A stretch of DNA of 64,000 nt from Terriglobia bacterium (GCA_020073495.1 JAIQFD010000007.1:101666-165665), one strand, 5' to 3'; positions 6,639 through 18,001 are shown, counted from the stretch's first letter. A program made the numbers and translations. The notes: generated by a model not told the origin, from the letters alone.

Positions 6639-8876
6639 GTGAAAAAAGTAAGCTTCGTCGTTCTCTTCCTCTTTTTCTCGGCCATCCTGGCTCTCGCCCA
6701 GGGCACGCGCACCTGGAAACAGAACTCGTTCGACGACTTCGAGAAGGGCACAGCCAAGGGGGTCGCCATCCGCAGTGATGGCATGCTGGAACTCGCCCCG
6801 GCCTTCAGGCCTGTCTACACGACACCTTCGGTCTACCTCTGGGCGCTGGCCGGGGACGGCACAGGCACGGTGTACGCGGCGGCAGGATCCCCGGCGCGGG
6901 TGTACCGCATCACGCCGGAAGGCAAGGCAGCGGTGATCTTCGAGCCCCAGGAGCTCCAGGTCCAGGCCCTGGTCGTAGACCGCGGCGGACTGCTCTATGC
7001 CGCCACCTCGCCGGACGGCAAGGTGTACAAGATCGAGCACACTGGCGCGTCAAAGGCCACGCCCTCCAGAACGGAGAACCAGACCCCGGCCACGGTCGAT
7101 CCCTCGTATACCTCCAGCGTCCTCTTCGATCCCAAGACGAAGTACATCTGGGACCTCGCCCTCGACGGGCAGGGCCAGCTCTACATCGCCACCGGCGACC
7201 GTGGCGAGATCTATCGCGTGAGCCGCGCCGGGCAGGGCTCACTGTTCTTCAAGAGCGACGAGGCGCACATCCGCGTGCTTGCGTTCGACGCCAACGCGAA
7301 TCTGATCGCGGGATCGGACGGCAGCGGCCTGATCTACCGCATCTCGCCGGCGGGCGAGGCGTTTGTGCTGTACAGCGCGCCCAAGAAGGAGATCACCGCT
7401 CTGGCCGTCGATGCCGCGGGCAACATCTTCGCTGCGGGTGTGGGCGAGAAGCGCGGCGTGGCGCCGCTTCTGCCGGCGCCTGGCCCGATGCCGCAGCCGC
7501 AACCGCAGCCCCAACCCCAGGGCGAAAAACCCGTGCAGCCGGTGGCGCCCAGCGCGATTGCCGCCGCCGTGCCCCCGTCCGCTGGCTCGGAGATCTACCG
7601 CATCGCGCCCGACGGCGCCCCGCGCCGCGTCTGGTTCTCGCGCGAAGACATCGTCTATGCGCTCGGCTTCGATGAGCGGGGCCGGCTCCTGGCCGGGACC
7701 GGCAACAAGGGGCGCATCTACCTGGTCAAGAGCGAGGGCGAATTCACCGACCTGCTGAAGGCGAGCGCCACTCAGGTCACCGCCTTCGCCAAGGGTCCGG
7801 GAGGCAGCCTCTATGCTTCCACCTCGAACCTGGGCAAAGTGTTCTCCGTCGGCGTGGCGCCGGAGACCGAGGGCTCCTACGAGAGCGACGTCTTCGATGC
7901 CCGCATCTTCTCCCGCTGGGGACGGGTGGAGGTCCGCGGCCACGGCCGATACGAACTCGCCCTGCGCAGCGGCAACGTGGACAATCCCGACCGCAACTGG
8001 AGCCCCTGGAAGCGCGTGGATCTGGGGACCGGCGAGGCCGATGTGCCGCCAGCCCGCTTCGTCCAGTGGAAGGCGGTGCTCCGTCCGAGCGAGCCACCCA
8101 CCACGGTGGACAGCGTGCTGGTGAACTACCGTCCCAACAACGTCGCACCGGTGATCGACGACGTGATGGTGCAGGTGGGCTGGCGCTACCAGCCTATGCC
8201 CAAGGCGCCCGAGAGCCCGCAGCCCGGGCCGCGCTTTGTCGCCTCTCCGCCTGCGGTGCGCGACCGGGACGCCATTTCCGTCCGCTGGGCCGCCCACGAC
8301 GACAACGACGACGAGCTCGTTTACTCGCTCTACTACCGCGGCGACGGCGAAACTCGATGGAAGCTCCTGAAGGACAAGATCACCGACAACTACTACACCC
8401 TCGACGCAGGCCTGCTGCCCGACGGCGGGTACACCGTGAAAGTGATCGCTTCCGACGCGCCTTCGCGCCCGCCCGCGGAGGTTCTCACCGATCAGAGGGA
8501 GAGCGCGCTCTTCGAGGTGGACAACACGCCGCCCCGGGTCGAAGAACTGCATGCCTACCTGGAGAACGGCCAGGTGCGCGTCACCTTCCGCGCCAGCGAC
8601 ACGTTCTCGCCCATCAGCCGCGCCGAGTGCTCCATCGACGCGGACGACTGGCAGTTCATAGAGCCGGTTGGCCAGATCTCCGATTCCAAGCAGGAGAAGT
8701 ATGACGTCAAGCTGCCTTTGCCGGCGGATGAGGGACCGGCGGCAGCTCAGTCCGGCAAGAAGGGGAAAAAAGACGACCCGGCGTGGATCGCGGAGCACGT
8801 GGTGGTGGTGCGCGTGTATGACCGCTTCGATAACATGGGGGCGGCGAAGACCATCGTCACGGCGGCGCGCAAGTAG
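6639..8876 (+). CDS. Large exported beta-propeller protein with Ig-like C terminus
   Basis: 745 residues from a GTG. The signal peptide (KKVSFVVLFLFFSAILALA) is followed by repeated propeller blades with the pattern G-x-LYAAT and VYRI, for example VYAAAGSPARVYRITPEGK, LLYAATSPDGKVYKIE and NLIAGSDGSGLIYRISPAG (about residues 65-410). A Pro-Gln linker (PQPQPQPQPQ) interrupts blade five near residue 285. After residue 420 a jelly-roll or Ig-like region ends in a Lys-rich tail. It resembles NHL/SMP-30-like propeller proteins, and no enzymatic residues can be assigned. Probably periplasmic or surface exposed. It is a single gene between a terminator and the HEAT-like gene. Confidence 0.75.
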   Translation: MKKVSFVVLFLFFSAILALAQGTRTWKQNSFDDFEKGTAKGVAIRSDGMLELAPAFRPVYTTPSVYLWALAGDGTGTVYAAAGSPARVYRITPEGKAAVIFEPQELQVQALVVDRGGLLYAATSPDGKVYKIEHTGASKATPSRTENQTPATVDPSYTSSVLFDPKTKYIWDLALDGQGQLYIATGDRGEIYRVSRAGQGSLFFKSDEAHIRVLAFDANANLIAGSDGSGLIYRISPAGEAFVLYSAPKKEITALAVDAAGNIFAAGVGEKRGVAPLLPAPGPMPQPQPQPQPQGEKPVQPVAPSAIAAAVPPSAGSEIYRIAPDGAPRRVWFSREDIVYALGFDERGRLLAGTGNKGRIYLVKSEGEFTDLLKASATQVTAFAKGPGGSLYASTSNLGKVFSVGVAPETEGSYESDVFDARIFSRWGRVEVRGHGRYELALRSGNVDNPDRNWSPWKRVDLGTGEADVPPARFVQWKAVLRPSEPPTTVDSVLVNYRPNNVAPVIDDVMVQVGWRYQPMPKAPESPQPGPRFVASPPAVRDRDAISVRWAAHDDNDDELVYSLYYRGDGETRWKLLKDKITDNYYTLDAGLLPDGGYTVKVIASDAPSRPPAEVLTDQRESALFEVDNTPPRVEELHAYLENGQVRVTFRASDTFSPISRAECSIDADDWQFIEPVGQISDSKQEKYDVKLPLPADEGPAAAQSGKKGKKDDPAWIAEHVVVVRVYDRFDNMGAAKTIVTAARK

Positions 8877-8975
8877 CCTGCGAGGCCGCGTCAACGCAGC
8901 GAAGAAACGGCGCATGCTTGTGCTAAGGCGATTTAGCAACAGTGAACGTGCATAACCTGCTTATAATTTCGCCGA

Positions 8976-9506
8976 ATGTCTCGAAACAATATCCTTGCTC
9001 TCCTCGATGGAGGAGATCGCCGATCGATCGGTCGCTCCGACGAAGTGGCGGCAATCGTCTGTAGGAATCGAGCACTATTTCCGGACTTGCTACGCGGCTG
9101 TTGGTCTGAGAATCCCTTAGTGCGAATGCGGGCGGCAGACGCGACTGAAAAGGTAACGCGGCACAACCCTGACCTGCTTCGGCCCTACAAGAAAGAGTTG
9201 CTGGGTTTGATGGCTGAAGCCCACGCACCAGAATTGCGTTGGCACTTGGCGGCCATCGTTCCAAGGCTTCCGCTGAATGCAACGGAACGGCAACTTGCGG
9301 CCTCTTTGCTGCACAATTACTTGCAGGACGGTAGCTCAATCGTCAAGACCTGCGCTCTCCAGGGACTCGCCGACTTGACGGCGGACGACCCAAGTATTCG
9401 ACCCGCAGTGATAGAACTTCTACGGCAGACTGCTGGGAACGGCACCCCTGCTATGAGGGCTCGCAGCCGCAAGTTGCTGCGTCAGATAGAAGCACGTTTG
9501 AGGTAA
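8976..9506 (+). CDS. HEAT-repeat-like helical protein
   Basis: 176 residues with the two-helix periodicity of HEAT/ARM repeats: NPLVRMRAADATEKVTRHNP, ELRWHLAAIVPRLPL and SSIVKTCALQGLADLTADDP. Such folds act as protein-binding scaffolds, and the partner is unknown. TATAAT lies at 8962-8967, only 8 nt before the ATG, and no Shine-Dalgarno sequence is present, so the mRNA is probably leaderless. Codon use is less GC-rich than in the neighbours, hinting at an accessory origin. Confidence 0.65.
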   Translation: MSRNNILALLDGGDRRSIGRSDEVAAIVCRNRALFPDLLRGCWSENPLVRMRAADATEKVTRHNPDLLRPYKKELLGLMAEAHAPELRWHLAAIVPRLPLNATERQLAASLLHNYLQDGSSIVKTCALQGLADLTADDPSIRPAVIELLRQTAGNGTPAMRARSRKLLRQIEARLR

Positions 9507-9719
9507 CTGTCGATAACAGCCCTTATCACAAGTTAGGGGCCTGATCCGTCCCTCAGCTTCACGCATCCTTCAATCGCCCCTGAAGGGGCTGTGTTCTTTC
9601 TAGACTCCCTTCCCCGGGCAAAGCCCGGGGCTACTCTCAAGCGCCCGCGAGTCGGGCTGCGTGAATCCGACGCCCACACGAGCAAACCCCGCTCGTGTGG
9701 GGCACCTCCCCGCCGCCCG

Positions 9720-10979
9720 TTATCTTGTGCTCATTTCCTCGAGGATATTGCGTCCCTTACACCTTGGATCGGGCGTTCGGGATGCTTTGGTCATGAAGTA
9801 GGTATCGTTTGCCGTCACCTGGAAATAGAACGAGCGGGAGTGGCGGTAGTCAGGAGGAATGTACTCGCCCACCTCGACCTGATAGTGGCCGGCGGGTTTG
9901 GAGCACCTGTGCACGGAGGTGTATTCCAGCAAGGAATCCTCGTTGATCGCGCGTACCAGTTCGTGAAGTCGCCGAAGGTCCGCCTCAACAGCCTTCGACG
10001 ACCACTGCGCTGCTTGCTCCCACGGCGAGACAATCCATTCATCCACAAAATCGCGGGGCGATACAGCCACTGGTTGGGTGCGCTTGACCTCATCCCCAAT
10101 CACAGAAAAGTGCCTAATCCAAACTCGGTTATGAACACCAGCATCTATGCTGCTGGAATGGAATCGCAAGTCAAACGCGTTCTTATCTACTGTTAGTCGA
10201 CCGTAGTCCTCGCTGCCCCACCACATGTAATCATCGCCGGAGAAGAGAACCTTTGGTTGAAGTGGCTCGCTAGTCGGCTTTAGAACCGAGTACCTTATCG
10301 AGGACCAAGTCGAACTGCACCACGGTGCAATATCGTGCTCCACCAAGAACCACCCACCAGAGTTGTCAGGTGGCGATATTTCGTAGCCGAAAGCCATCGT
10401 GCCGCCATCGACCTCTGGATATGGCTGTTTCTGCCATCTCAGCACCTCTTCCCATGTATCGGCCTTGGGGGCAAAGACGAGCAGCACAGTATCGCCGCCA
10501 CACTCAATGGAGAAATTCGCCGTGATTCCTATCAATCGCGGATTCTGGATGGCCCGCACGTCGAACCAAAGTTCAAATCCGAACTTGCCGAATTCGGCGG
10601 GAATCTGCTCCGCCGTGAGTACCTGACCCTGCGGTAACTCAAAGGCGTTTGTTAGTGCGGAGAGTTCGTTGCGGACTTTAGTGCCATCAGGCTGCGAAGA
10701 GACGCAGCCCATGTATGCATCAATCAACGCGGCAAGTGCGCTTTTCATCGACACGATTTCCTGCTGTGCCGCAGGGGAAACGCCCGGGCCGTCGCCAATC
10801 GGAAGATTGAGCAGCTGTTTGCGGACGGACTGCACCCTAGTAGCGGTGCGAACCACCTCAGCCTGGTCACAGGAACTCGGTGGCTGAGCCAAGCAGGCCA
10901 GGGGGAACGTAGATATCAGCGCCGCGATTACGTATTCCACGACGCGTGCCCGCACCATCTGTTGGTAATGTCCTCTCAT
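9720..10979 (-). CDS. Exported protein of unknown function
   Basis: 419 residues. N terminus MRGHYQQMVRARVVEY, then a hydrophobic stretch ending LACLAQ, fits a signal peptide. The ATG at 10958 would give a more typical one. Mature Cys residues are few (SSCDQ, MGCVSS, IECGG, PWCSS, HRCSK) and could form disulfides. I recognise no domain; the Trp-rich middle (DDYMWWGSEDYGRL) suggests beta structure. It starts 6 nt after the PD-(D/E)XK gene, so the two form a small operon. Codon use is looser and AT-richer than in housekeeping neighbours, consistent with transferred DNA. Confidence 0.65.
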   Translation of the reverse strand: MRGHYQQMVRARVVEYVIAALISTFPLACLAQPPSSCDQAEVVRTATRVQSVRKQLLNLPIGDGPGVSPAAQQEIVSMKSALAALIDAYMGCVSSQPDGTKVRNELSALTNAFELPQGQVLTAEQIPAEFGKFGFELWFDVRAIQNPRLIGITANFSIECGGDTVLLVFAPKADTWEEVLRWQKQPYPEVDGGTMAFGYEISPPDNSGGWFLVEHDIAPWCSSTWSSIRYSVLKPTSEPLQPKVLFSGDDYMWWGSEDYGRLTVDKNAFDLRFHSSSIDAGVHNRVWIRHFSVIGDEVKRTQPVAVSPRDFVDEWIVSPWEQAAQWSSKAVEADLRRLHELVRAINEDSLLEYTSVHRCSKPAGHYQVEVGEYIPPDYRHSRSFYFQVTANDTYFMTKASRTPDPRCKGRNILEEMSTR

Positions 10980-10985
10980 CGCGCT

Positions 10986-11465
10986 TTAGCCTTCCCTGCC
11001 AGCGTGGATCTCGAGGCCGACCCGGCGCGTGTCGTCACGCACGTCACCAGTGAGCGTCCGCCAGCCCTCCAGATACCTCTCGTACCTGGCGTTGCTCTTC
11101 GCGATATGAGGATAGAGCATCAGCCAGCGCTTTTCGACCGCTGCGGCCGGGATCACGTACCAGGCGTCCAACGGCGCGATATAGACGACCAGTACATCGT
11201 ATCCGCTGGACTTGTTCAGTGTGCTCGGAGTCAAGCAGACCAAATAGTGGTGGCGCGCCACCTTCCACGCCGACTTCACCTGAACGCGGAACGTGCCCAG
11301 GCGGCTCTGCACGTGGAAGTCGAACGCCTGGTTCTCGCCAAGGGGTTTGCTGATCTGCAGCCCGAGCGCCTCGGCTCTGGCCGCAAAAATGGATTCCGCC
11401 AATTCGCCCTTCGCCTTGGCAGTCATCCCGCGCGGAAATCGGAATCTTCGCGGCTTGGAGAGCAT
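10986..11465 (-). CDS. PD-(D/E)XK-nuclease-like protein
   Basis: 159 residues. The pattern of the restriction-endonuclease-like fold is visible: Glu in KGELAESIFAARAEALG (about residues 20-36), Asp in NQAFDFHVQ (about 49) and the Q-x-K strand in FRVQVKSAWKVA (about 63). It most resembles the small group described as intron-associated PD-(D/E)XK endonucleases (PDDEXK_5); activity is inference. The C-terminal half (VLVVYIAPLDAWYVIPAAAV) matches the helper strands of that family. It lies directly upstream of the exported hypothetical protein. A start at the ATG at 11426 is also possible. Confidence 0.55.
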   Translation of the reverse strand: MLSKPRRFRFPRGMTAKAKGELAESIFAARAEALGLQISKPLGENQAFDFHVQSRLGTFRVQVKSAWKVARHHYLVCLTPSTLNKSSGYDVLVVYIAPLDAWYVIPAAAVEKRWLMLYPHIAKSNARYERYLEGWRTLTGDVRDDTRRVGLEIHAGREG

Positions 11466-11752
11466 GGGTCATTGTGACCGTTCGTGGCCGTGGGGCGCGG
11501 TGACGGGCGTCACGTTCGGGCTTACGTCCTTCGCGGAAGAGGTGTCGCCCCTGAAGGGGCTCAGGACATTCTGTGTGTCTCCTACCCGGCATTCCGCGCT
11601 TCGCGCTCCATGCCGGGCTACCATTCCACCGTCCCCTGGCGCGGGCTGGATTCGTTGCATTGCTGGCAATCGTGTCCGTCTTCGCCAGGAGTGGAGTTCT
11701 GGCCGGGGTAGCTGCAGGGCGGGCCGCGCAGGGGCTGGCTTACAATCGCTCG
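11466..11752. other. Gene-free divergent region with palindromic words
   Basis: 287 bp between divergent genes. It contains CCCCTGAAGGGGC (about 11549), also found near 9577 and, shortened, near 60930, and an REP-like palindrome in which TACCCGGCATTCC and CCATGCCGGGCTA flank GCGCTTCGCGC (about 11582-11622). No convincing ORF. Confidence 0.5.
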
Positions 11753-12355
11753 ATGCGCGGCGTCCTGGAGAACATCGGCTGGCTGCTGGGATGCGTCTAC
11801 TCGACCATCCCTGCCTACTGGTTCCTGGTACATCCGTTCGCCGATCTCTGGCGCAAGCGCAAAGTCTCGCTGAAGCACGTAGGTTGGGTGTGGCCGCTGC
11901 TCTGGGTCGCGGTCGGCGCGATAACAGCGCAGTGGCGTCACATGACCCTCTACCGCCAGCCGCTGACCTGGATCCCCGGCGTGGCCCTGATCGCGACCGC
12001 GATGTATGTCTATTCCCGTGCCCGCCACGACTTCTCCGAAGACCAGGTGCTGGGCCGCTCGGAACTCGAACCGGAGAAGCATGAGCAGCGCCTGGTCACC
12101 ACCGGCATCCGCAGCCGCATCCGCCACCCCTATTACCTGGCGCACCTCTGCCACCTGCTGGGATGGACCGTGGGGACCGGCTCAGCGGCCCTGTACGGCA
12201 TGAGCGCCTTCGCGGTTGTGACCGGCGCAGTGATGATCCAAATGGAGGAGCGCGAACTGGAGCAGCGCTTCGGTGACGAGTACCACCGCTACCAGGCCAG
12301 TAGCTCCGCCATCATTCCCGTCCCCCGCAGCCGCCGGCCCGCGACTAGCGACTAG
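11753..12355 (+). CDS. Isoprenylcysteine-methyltransferase-like membrane protein
   Basis: 200 residues from the ATG at 11753. About four transmembrane helices. The C-terminal part has the ICMT/PEMT signature: LVTTGIRSRIRHPYYLA followed by a helix and MEERELEQRFGDEYHRYQ, which bind S-adenosylmethionine. Bacterial members methylate unknown small molecules or lipids. TACAAT at 11741-11746 ends 6 nt before the ATG, so the transcript is probably leaderless. The longer in-frame ORF upstream covers REP sequence and is not used. Confidence 0.75.
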   Translation: MRGVLENIGWLLGCVYSTIPAYWFLVHPFADLWRKRKVSLKHVGWVWPLLWVAVGAITAQWRHMTLYRQPLTWIPGVALIATAMYVYSRARHDFSEDQVLGRSELEPEKHEQRLVTTGIRSRIRHPYYLAHLCHLLGWTVGTGSAALYGMSAFAVVTGAVMIQMEERELEQRFGDEYHRYQASSSAIIPVPRSRRPATSD

Positions 12356-12375
12356 CGACTCGCGACCCCTATAAT

Positions 12376-12470
12376 TTGAGGCGCTTAGCGGGCGTGACCC
12401 TGAGCGGTGCGAAGGGGAGAGCCCGCTGCCGAAATCCCGACGCTGAGCGCAGCGAAGCGGAGGGACCTTA
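12376..12470. repeat. TTGAGGCG-type REP element, copy A
   Basis: Begins TTGAGGCG, continues with AGCGGGCG, a GCCCGCTGCC complement, then CCGAAATCC and ends near AGGGACC. TATAAT at 12370-12375 abuts its left end. It precedes the duplicated lolC 5' fragment; a second copy lies at 12523. Confidence 0.7.
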
Positions 12471-12477
12471 CTAGCCG

Positions 12478-12624
12478 ATGAGCTTCGAACTCTTCGTCGC
12501 CTCGCGATACCTGCGCGCCAAGTTGAGGCGTCCAGCGGGTGTGAGCGACAGGAGTGCGGTGCACGACTGGAGCGGGAGCCCGCTGCCGAAATCCCGAGCG
12601 AAGCGAGGGACCTCTAACAAGTGA
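12478..12624 (+). pseudogene. Duplicated 5' fragment of the lolC-like gene, now a 48-codon ORF
   Basis: Starts MSFELFVASRYLRAK, the same as residues 3-15 of the gene at 12621, then runs in frame through REP copy B and stops at TGA 12622-12624. That stop overlaps the GTG start of the complete gene (GTGA), so it could act as a translationally coupled leader. Most codons shared with the real gene differ at synonymous positions (about 9 of 12) while the protein is unchanged. The fragment therefore comes from an old or paralogous copy rather than a recent duplication. No ribosome site is obvious. Confidence 0.7.
12523..12617. repeat. TTGAGGCG-type REP element, copy B
   Basis: Begins TTGAGGCG, carries GGGAGCCCGCTGCC and CCGAAATCC and ends GAGGGACCTC, immediately before the lolC-like start. 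About 95 bp, diverged from copy A mainly in the loop. Confidence 0.7.
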
Positions 12625-13901
12625 AGTTCGAGCTCTTCGTCGCATCCAGGTATCTCCGTGCCAAGCGGCGCCAGGCCGTCATCGGCGTCATCACCGTTAT
12701 TTCTATCATCGGTGTGGCGGCGGGCGTGGCCTCGCTCATCATCGCGCTGGCCATCAACAACGGCTTCCGCCAGGACTTGCAGGAGCGCCTGCTGGGCTCG
12801 ACCGCGCACGTGCAACTCATGCGTATGGAAAGCGACGGCATCCGCGATTGGCGCGAGTTGCTGGCGCGTCTGGAAAAACAGCCGCATGTCACCGCGGCCT
12901 CGCCCGCCATCTACGAACAGGTGCTGATCTCGCGCGGCGCGCGCGCCAAGGGTGCGGTCCTGAAGGGCGTCCTCCCCAGCTACGAGAACAAGGTCAGCGA
13001 GATCTTGCGCTCGGTGAAGTTCGGGTCGGCGGACGCGCTGAAGGAGGGTCCGGTAGAGGCCGGCCAGCCGACGGCAGGTATTCCCGACGCCCTCTCTCGC
13101 CCCCAGCGGATGCCCCCCATCATCCTGGGCCAGGACATGGCGGACGATCTCGGCGCCACGGTCGGCTCCGTCGTCCTGGTCACCTCGCCGCAAGGCGAGC
13201 TCACCCCATTCGGGATCGTGCCCAAGTACGTGCGCTTCCGTGTGGCGGGCATCTTCAAGTCGGGCTTTTACGATTACGACACTACCTGGGCCTTCACCCG
13301 CCTCTCCGATTCGCAGAAGCTCTTCGGCCTGGGCGACGTCATTTCGGTGGTCGAGTTCAAGGTGGACGACATCTACCGGGCCGGCGACATCGGCCACGAG
13401 ATCGAGCAGGCCGCCGGCAAGGGTTTCATGACCTCGAACTGGATGGAGCAGAACCGCGCTTTGTTCCGCGCGCTGAAGCTGGAGCGCATCGTGACCTTCA
13501 TCACCATCGGCCTGATCGTTCTGGTGGCGGCGCTCAACATCCTCATCTCTCTGATCATGATGGTGATGGAGAAGACGCGCGACATCGCCGTGCTCATGTC
13601 CATGGGCGCCAAACACCGCCAGGTGCGCCGCATCTTCGTCGCCCAGGGCGTGCTCATCGGCGTGATCGGTACCGCTCTGGGGCTGGTGCTCGGCTACGTC
13701 CTCTCCTGGGCCGGAGGACACTACCGGCTGGTGTCGTTGTCTCCCGAGGTGTACTCCATCGATTACGTACCGTTCTCTCCCCGCATCCTCGACGGCGTGA
13801 TTGTGGCCGCGGTGGCGCTGGCTATCTCGTTTGTCGCCACCATCTATCCCTCCTGGTCGGCAGCGCGCATCCTGCCCGCCGAAGCCCTCCGCTACGAGTG
13901 A
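12621..13901 (+). CDS. LolC/LolE-type ABC permease (FtsX fold)
   Basis: 426 residues from GTG 12621. Typical LolC layout: N-terminal FELFVASRYLRAKRRQ, first TM (about residues 20-45), a periplasmic domain (about 50-270), then three C-terminal TM helices with FtsX-type sequences (VTFITIGLIVLVAALNILIS, GVIGTALGLVLGYVLSWAGG) and the ending PAEALRYE. With a LolD ATPase it would release lipoproteins from the inner membrane; the LolD-type gene follows 239 bp downstream. The 5' end is unusual: a partial second copy and two REP elements lie directly upstream. Confidence 0.88.
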   Translation: MKFELFVASRYLRAKRRQAVIGVITVISIIGVAAGVASLIIALAINNGFRQDLQERLLGSTAHVQLMRMESDGIRDWRELLARLEKQPHVTAASPAIYEQVLISRGARAKGAVLKGVLPSYENKVSEILRSVKFGSADALKEGPVEAGQPTAGIPDALSRPQRMPPIILGQDMADDLGATVGSVVLVTSPQGELTPFGIVPKYVRFRVAGIFKSGFYDYDTTWAFTRLSDSQKLFGLGDVISVVEFKVDDIYRAGDIGHEIEQAAGKGFMTSNWMEQNRALFRALKLERIVTFITIGLIVLVAALNILISLIMMVMEKTRDIAVLMSMGAKHRQVRRIFVAQGVLIGVIGTALGLVLGYVLSWAGGHYRLVSLSPEVYSIDYVPFSPRILDGVIVAAVALAISFVATIYPSWSAARILPAEALRYE

Positions 13902-14140
13902 TTTTCCCGCCTACGGAATTTGGAATTCGTGAAGTGCAATTTTGTGCACATTTGTGTGCACTCTGGTGGATACTTTGGTAACGCCGGATTTCGTAAGTCA
14001 CTGGAACATCAGGGTCGAAGGCGTGTTCCAATGGTGTAGACGCGTGGAACTCTGCGTGCACGTCTAACTTTTACGCCGCGGAGGCTCCGCAGGTGCCGTG
14101 GAACGAAGTAGTGTGACCTTGAAGAAGGCCGCCGCATCAA
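13902..14140. other. AT-richer gap between permease and ATPase genes
   Basis: 239 bp, clearly less GC-rich than both flanking genes, with a GTGCA-rich stretch (13933-13962). No ORF, hairpin terminator or promoter box is convincing. The separation suggests the two ABC genes may not share one tight transcript. Confidence 0.4.
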
Positions 14141-14845
14141 ATGGAAGAGACGGAGATCCTGCGGGTCGAGGGTTTGAAGAAGGTTTTTCGATCGGGGCGA
14201 TCGGACCTCGTGCTCTTTGACAACTTGTCCTTCCGGGTGCGGAAGGGAGAGATGCTAGGTATCGTCGGTGAGTCCGGTACCGGGAAAAGCACCTTGCTGC
14301 ACATCCTCGGAGCGCTTGATAGGGCTTCCGAAGGTGACGTATACTGCGGCCCAATGAGGCTGCGGTTGCTCTCCGACGATGACGCGGCGGAGTTTCGCAA
14401 TCGCGAGATCGGGTTCGTCTGGCAGTTTCATTACTTGTTGCCGGAGTTCACCGCTCTGGAGAACGTCGCCATGCCGCTCATGCTCCGAGGCGTGGCGAAG
14501 CGGGAGTCAGGTGAGGAGGCTTCCCGCTGGTTGCGCGAAGTCGGATTGTCCGATCGCGCGCACCATCGTTCCGGAGAACTTTCCGGCGGCGAACAACAAC
14601 GCGTCGCATTGGCCAGGGCCCTGGTGACTCGGCCGAAACTCTTGATGGCGGACGAGCCCACGGGCGATCTGGATGGCCGTACGGCCGAGATGGTGTTTGA
14701 ACTGATTTCCCGGCTACATCGCGATCATCAGCTGACCTCCCTTATTGTGACCCATAACCTTGAGTTCGCCCGCCGCTGTGACCGAGTGTTACGGTTGGGG
14801 GGCGGACGTGTCGAGGAGGTCCCGCCCCAGGCGTTGCCCGCTTAG
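14141..14845 (+). CDS. lolD: LolD-type ABC transporter ATPase
   Basis: 234 residues. Walker A GESGTGKST (about residues 43-51), the Q-loop stretch FVWQFHYLLPEFTALENVAM, signature LSGGEQQRVALARAL (about 147-161), Walker B LLMADEPTGDLD and H-loop VTHN. The sequence after the Q-loop is that of the MacB/LolD group. It is a cytoplasmic protein that would pair with the permease at 12621 to drive lipoprotein release. Confidence 0.85.
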   Translation: MEETEILRVEGLKKVFRSGRSDLVLFDNLSFRVRKGEMLGIVGESGTGKSTLLHILGALDRASEGDVYCGPMRLRLLSDDDAAEFRNREIGFVWQFHYLLPEFTALENVAMPLMLRGVAKRESGEEASRWLREVGLSDRAHHRSGELSGGEQQRVALARALVTRPKLLMADEPTGDLDGRTAEMVFELISRLHRDHQLTSLIVTHNLEFARRCDRVLRLGGGRVEEVPPQALPA

Positions 14846-15071
14846 GGCCGCCACGGCGGTCGCGAGAAGGACGGGATTGTCCACTTCGGTGGACTGAAGT
14901 GATTGTCCGGTGCCGGACCGCGGGCTGCTCCCCAGCTACGGCCCGCGTGAAGCAGGCATTCGGACTGTAGGGAGTGCTTCCGGCGCAGCGCAGTTCGGCC
15001 GGAGGGACAAAATGAGAGGGCCTGACGAGGGGCAATGAAGCTCCCGCCAGGGTTCCTCCCGGAGAGGGAAT

Positions 15072-17519
<2,448 letters not shown>

Positions 17520-17536
17520 GCCATCAGCGTTCAGCC

Positions 17537-17572
17537 ATCAGCCGTCAGGGAAACCTGGCGGCTGATTTGTTT
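17537..17572 (+). terminator. clpC terminator
   Basis: 13-bp stem ATCAGCCGTCAGG / CCTGGCGGCTGAT (one G-U pair), GAAA tetraloop, TTGTTT tail, 18 nt after the clpC stop. Confidence 0.85.
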
Positions 17573-17605
17573 GCGCCAGGACGGAGAGTCGACAGGCGAT
17601 TCGGT

Positions 17606-17640
17606 ATCGGATTCTGAGTACTGAGTACCGAATACTGAGC
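17606..17640. repeat. GAGTACTGAGTAC-type short repeat
   Basis: Degenerate tandem of GAGTACTGAGTACC. Similar tracts occur at 28880-28995, 35655-35685, 46127-46156, 59680-59712 and 60875-60901. Confidence 0.7.
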
Positions 17641-17682
17641 ACCCTTTTTGCGACTCTCGGCGTTCTTCGGCATCTACTCCCC

Positions 17683-17940
17683 ATGGAGCTGATCGTTTAT
17701 TCTTCCGCCTGGTGCCACGACTGCCGGGAAGCGAAAGCCTTCCTGGCCGAGCACAATATCCAGTACAAAGAGATCGACATCGGGACCACCCCCGGTGCGG
17801 CGGACGAGGTGGTCCGCCAGACCGGCAAGCGTGCCATCCCCCAGTTCGTCGTCGACGGGCAGTGGGTCCAGCCCTACCGGCCCGGCGAGGGGTTCTTGTA
17901 CGAAGAGATGAGAGAACTTCTTGGCGTGAAGGCCGGCTGA
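17683..17940 (+). CDS. Glutaredoxin-family thiol protein
   Basis: 85 residues, one thioredoxin fold. The redox motif is WCHDC (about residues 10-14), the cis-Pro is in KRAIPQFVVDG, and the GEGFLYEEM helix ends the fold. The HDC motif differs from the usual CPYC of glutaredoxins and from the CVQC of NrdH, so the electron donor is uncertain. Cytoplasmic. It converges on the UspA gene across a shared bidirectional terminator. Confidence 0.82.
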   Translation: MELIVYSSAWCHDCREAKAFLAEHNIQYKEIDIGTTPGAADEVVRQTGKRAIPQFVVDGQWVQPYRPGEGFLYEEMRELLGVKAG

Positions 17941-17953
17941 AGCTTCCAGGCGC

Positions 17954-17989
17954 AGCAAAGGCGCGGCTCATGCCGCGCCTTTGCTTCTT
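17954..17989. terminator. Bidirectional terminator between glutaredoxin and UspA genes
   Basis: Perfect 14-bp stem AGCAAAGGCGCGGC / GCCGCGCCTTTGCT with a TCAT loop, followed by TCTTCTTG-like sequence. It serves two convergent genes. Confidence 0.85.
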
Positions 17990-18001
17990 GCGCGCCGGTG
18001 A

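Noticed and set aside
747..8930. 13-base match GCCTTAGCACAAG near 747 and inverted near 8918
   Set aside because: Many 13-mers are expected to recur by chance in 64 kb, and the flanks do not match.
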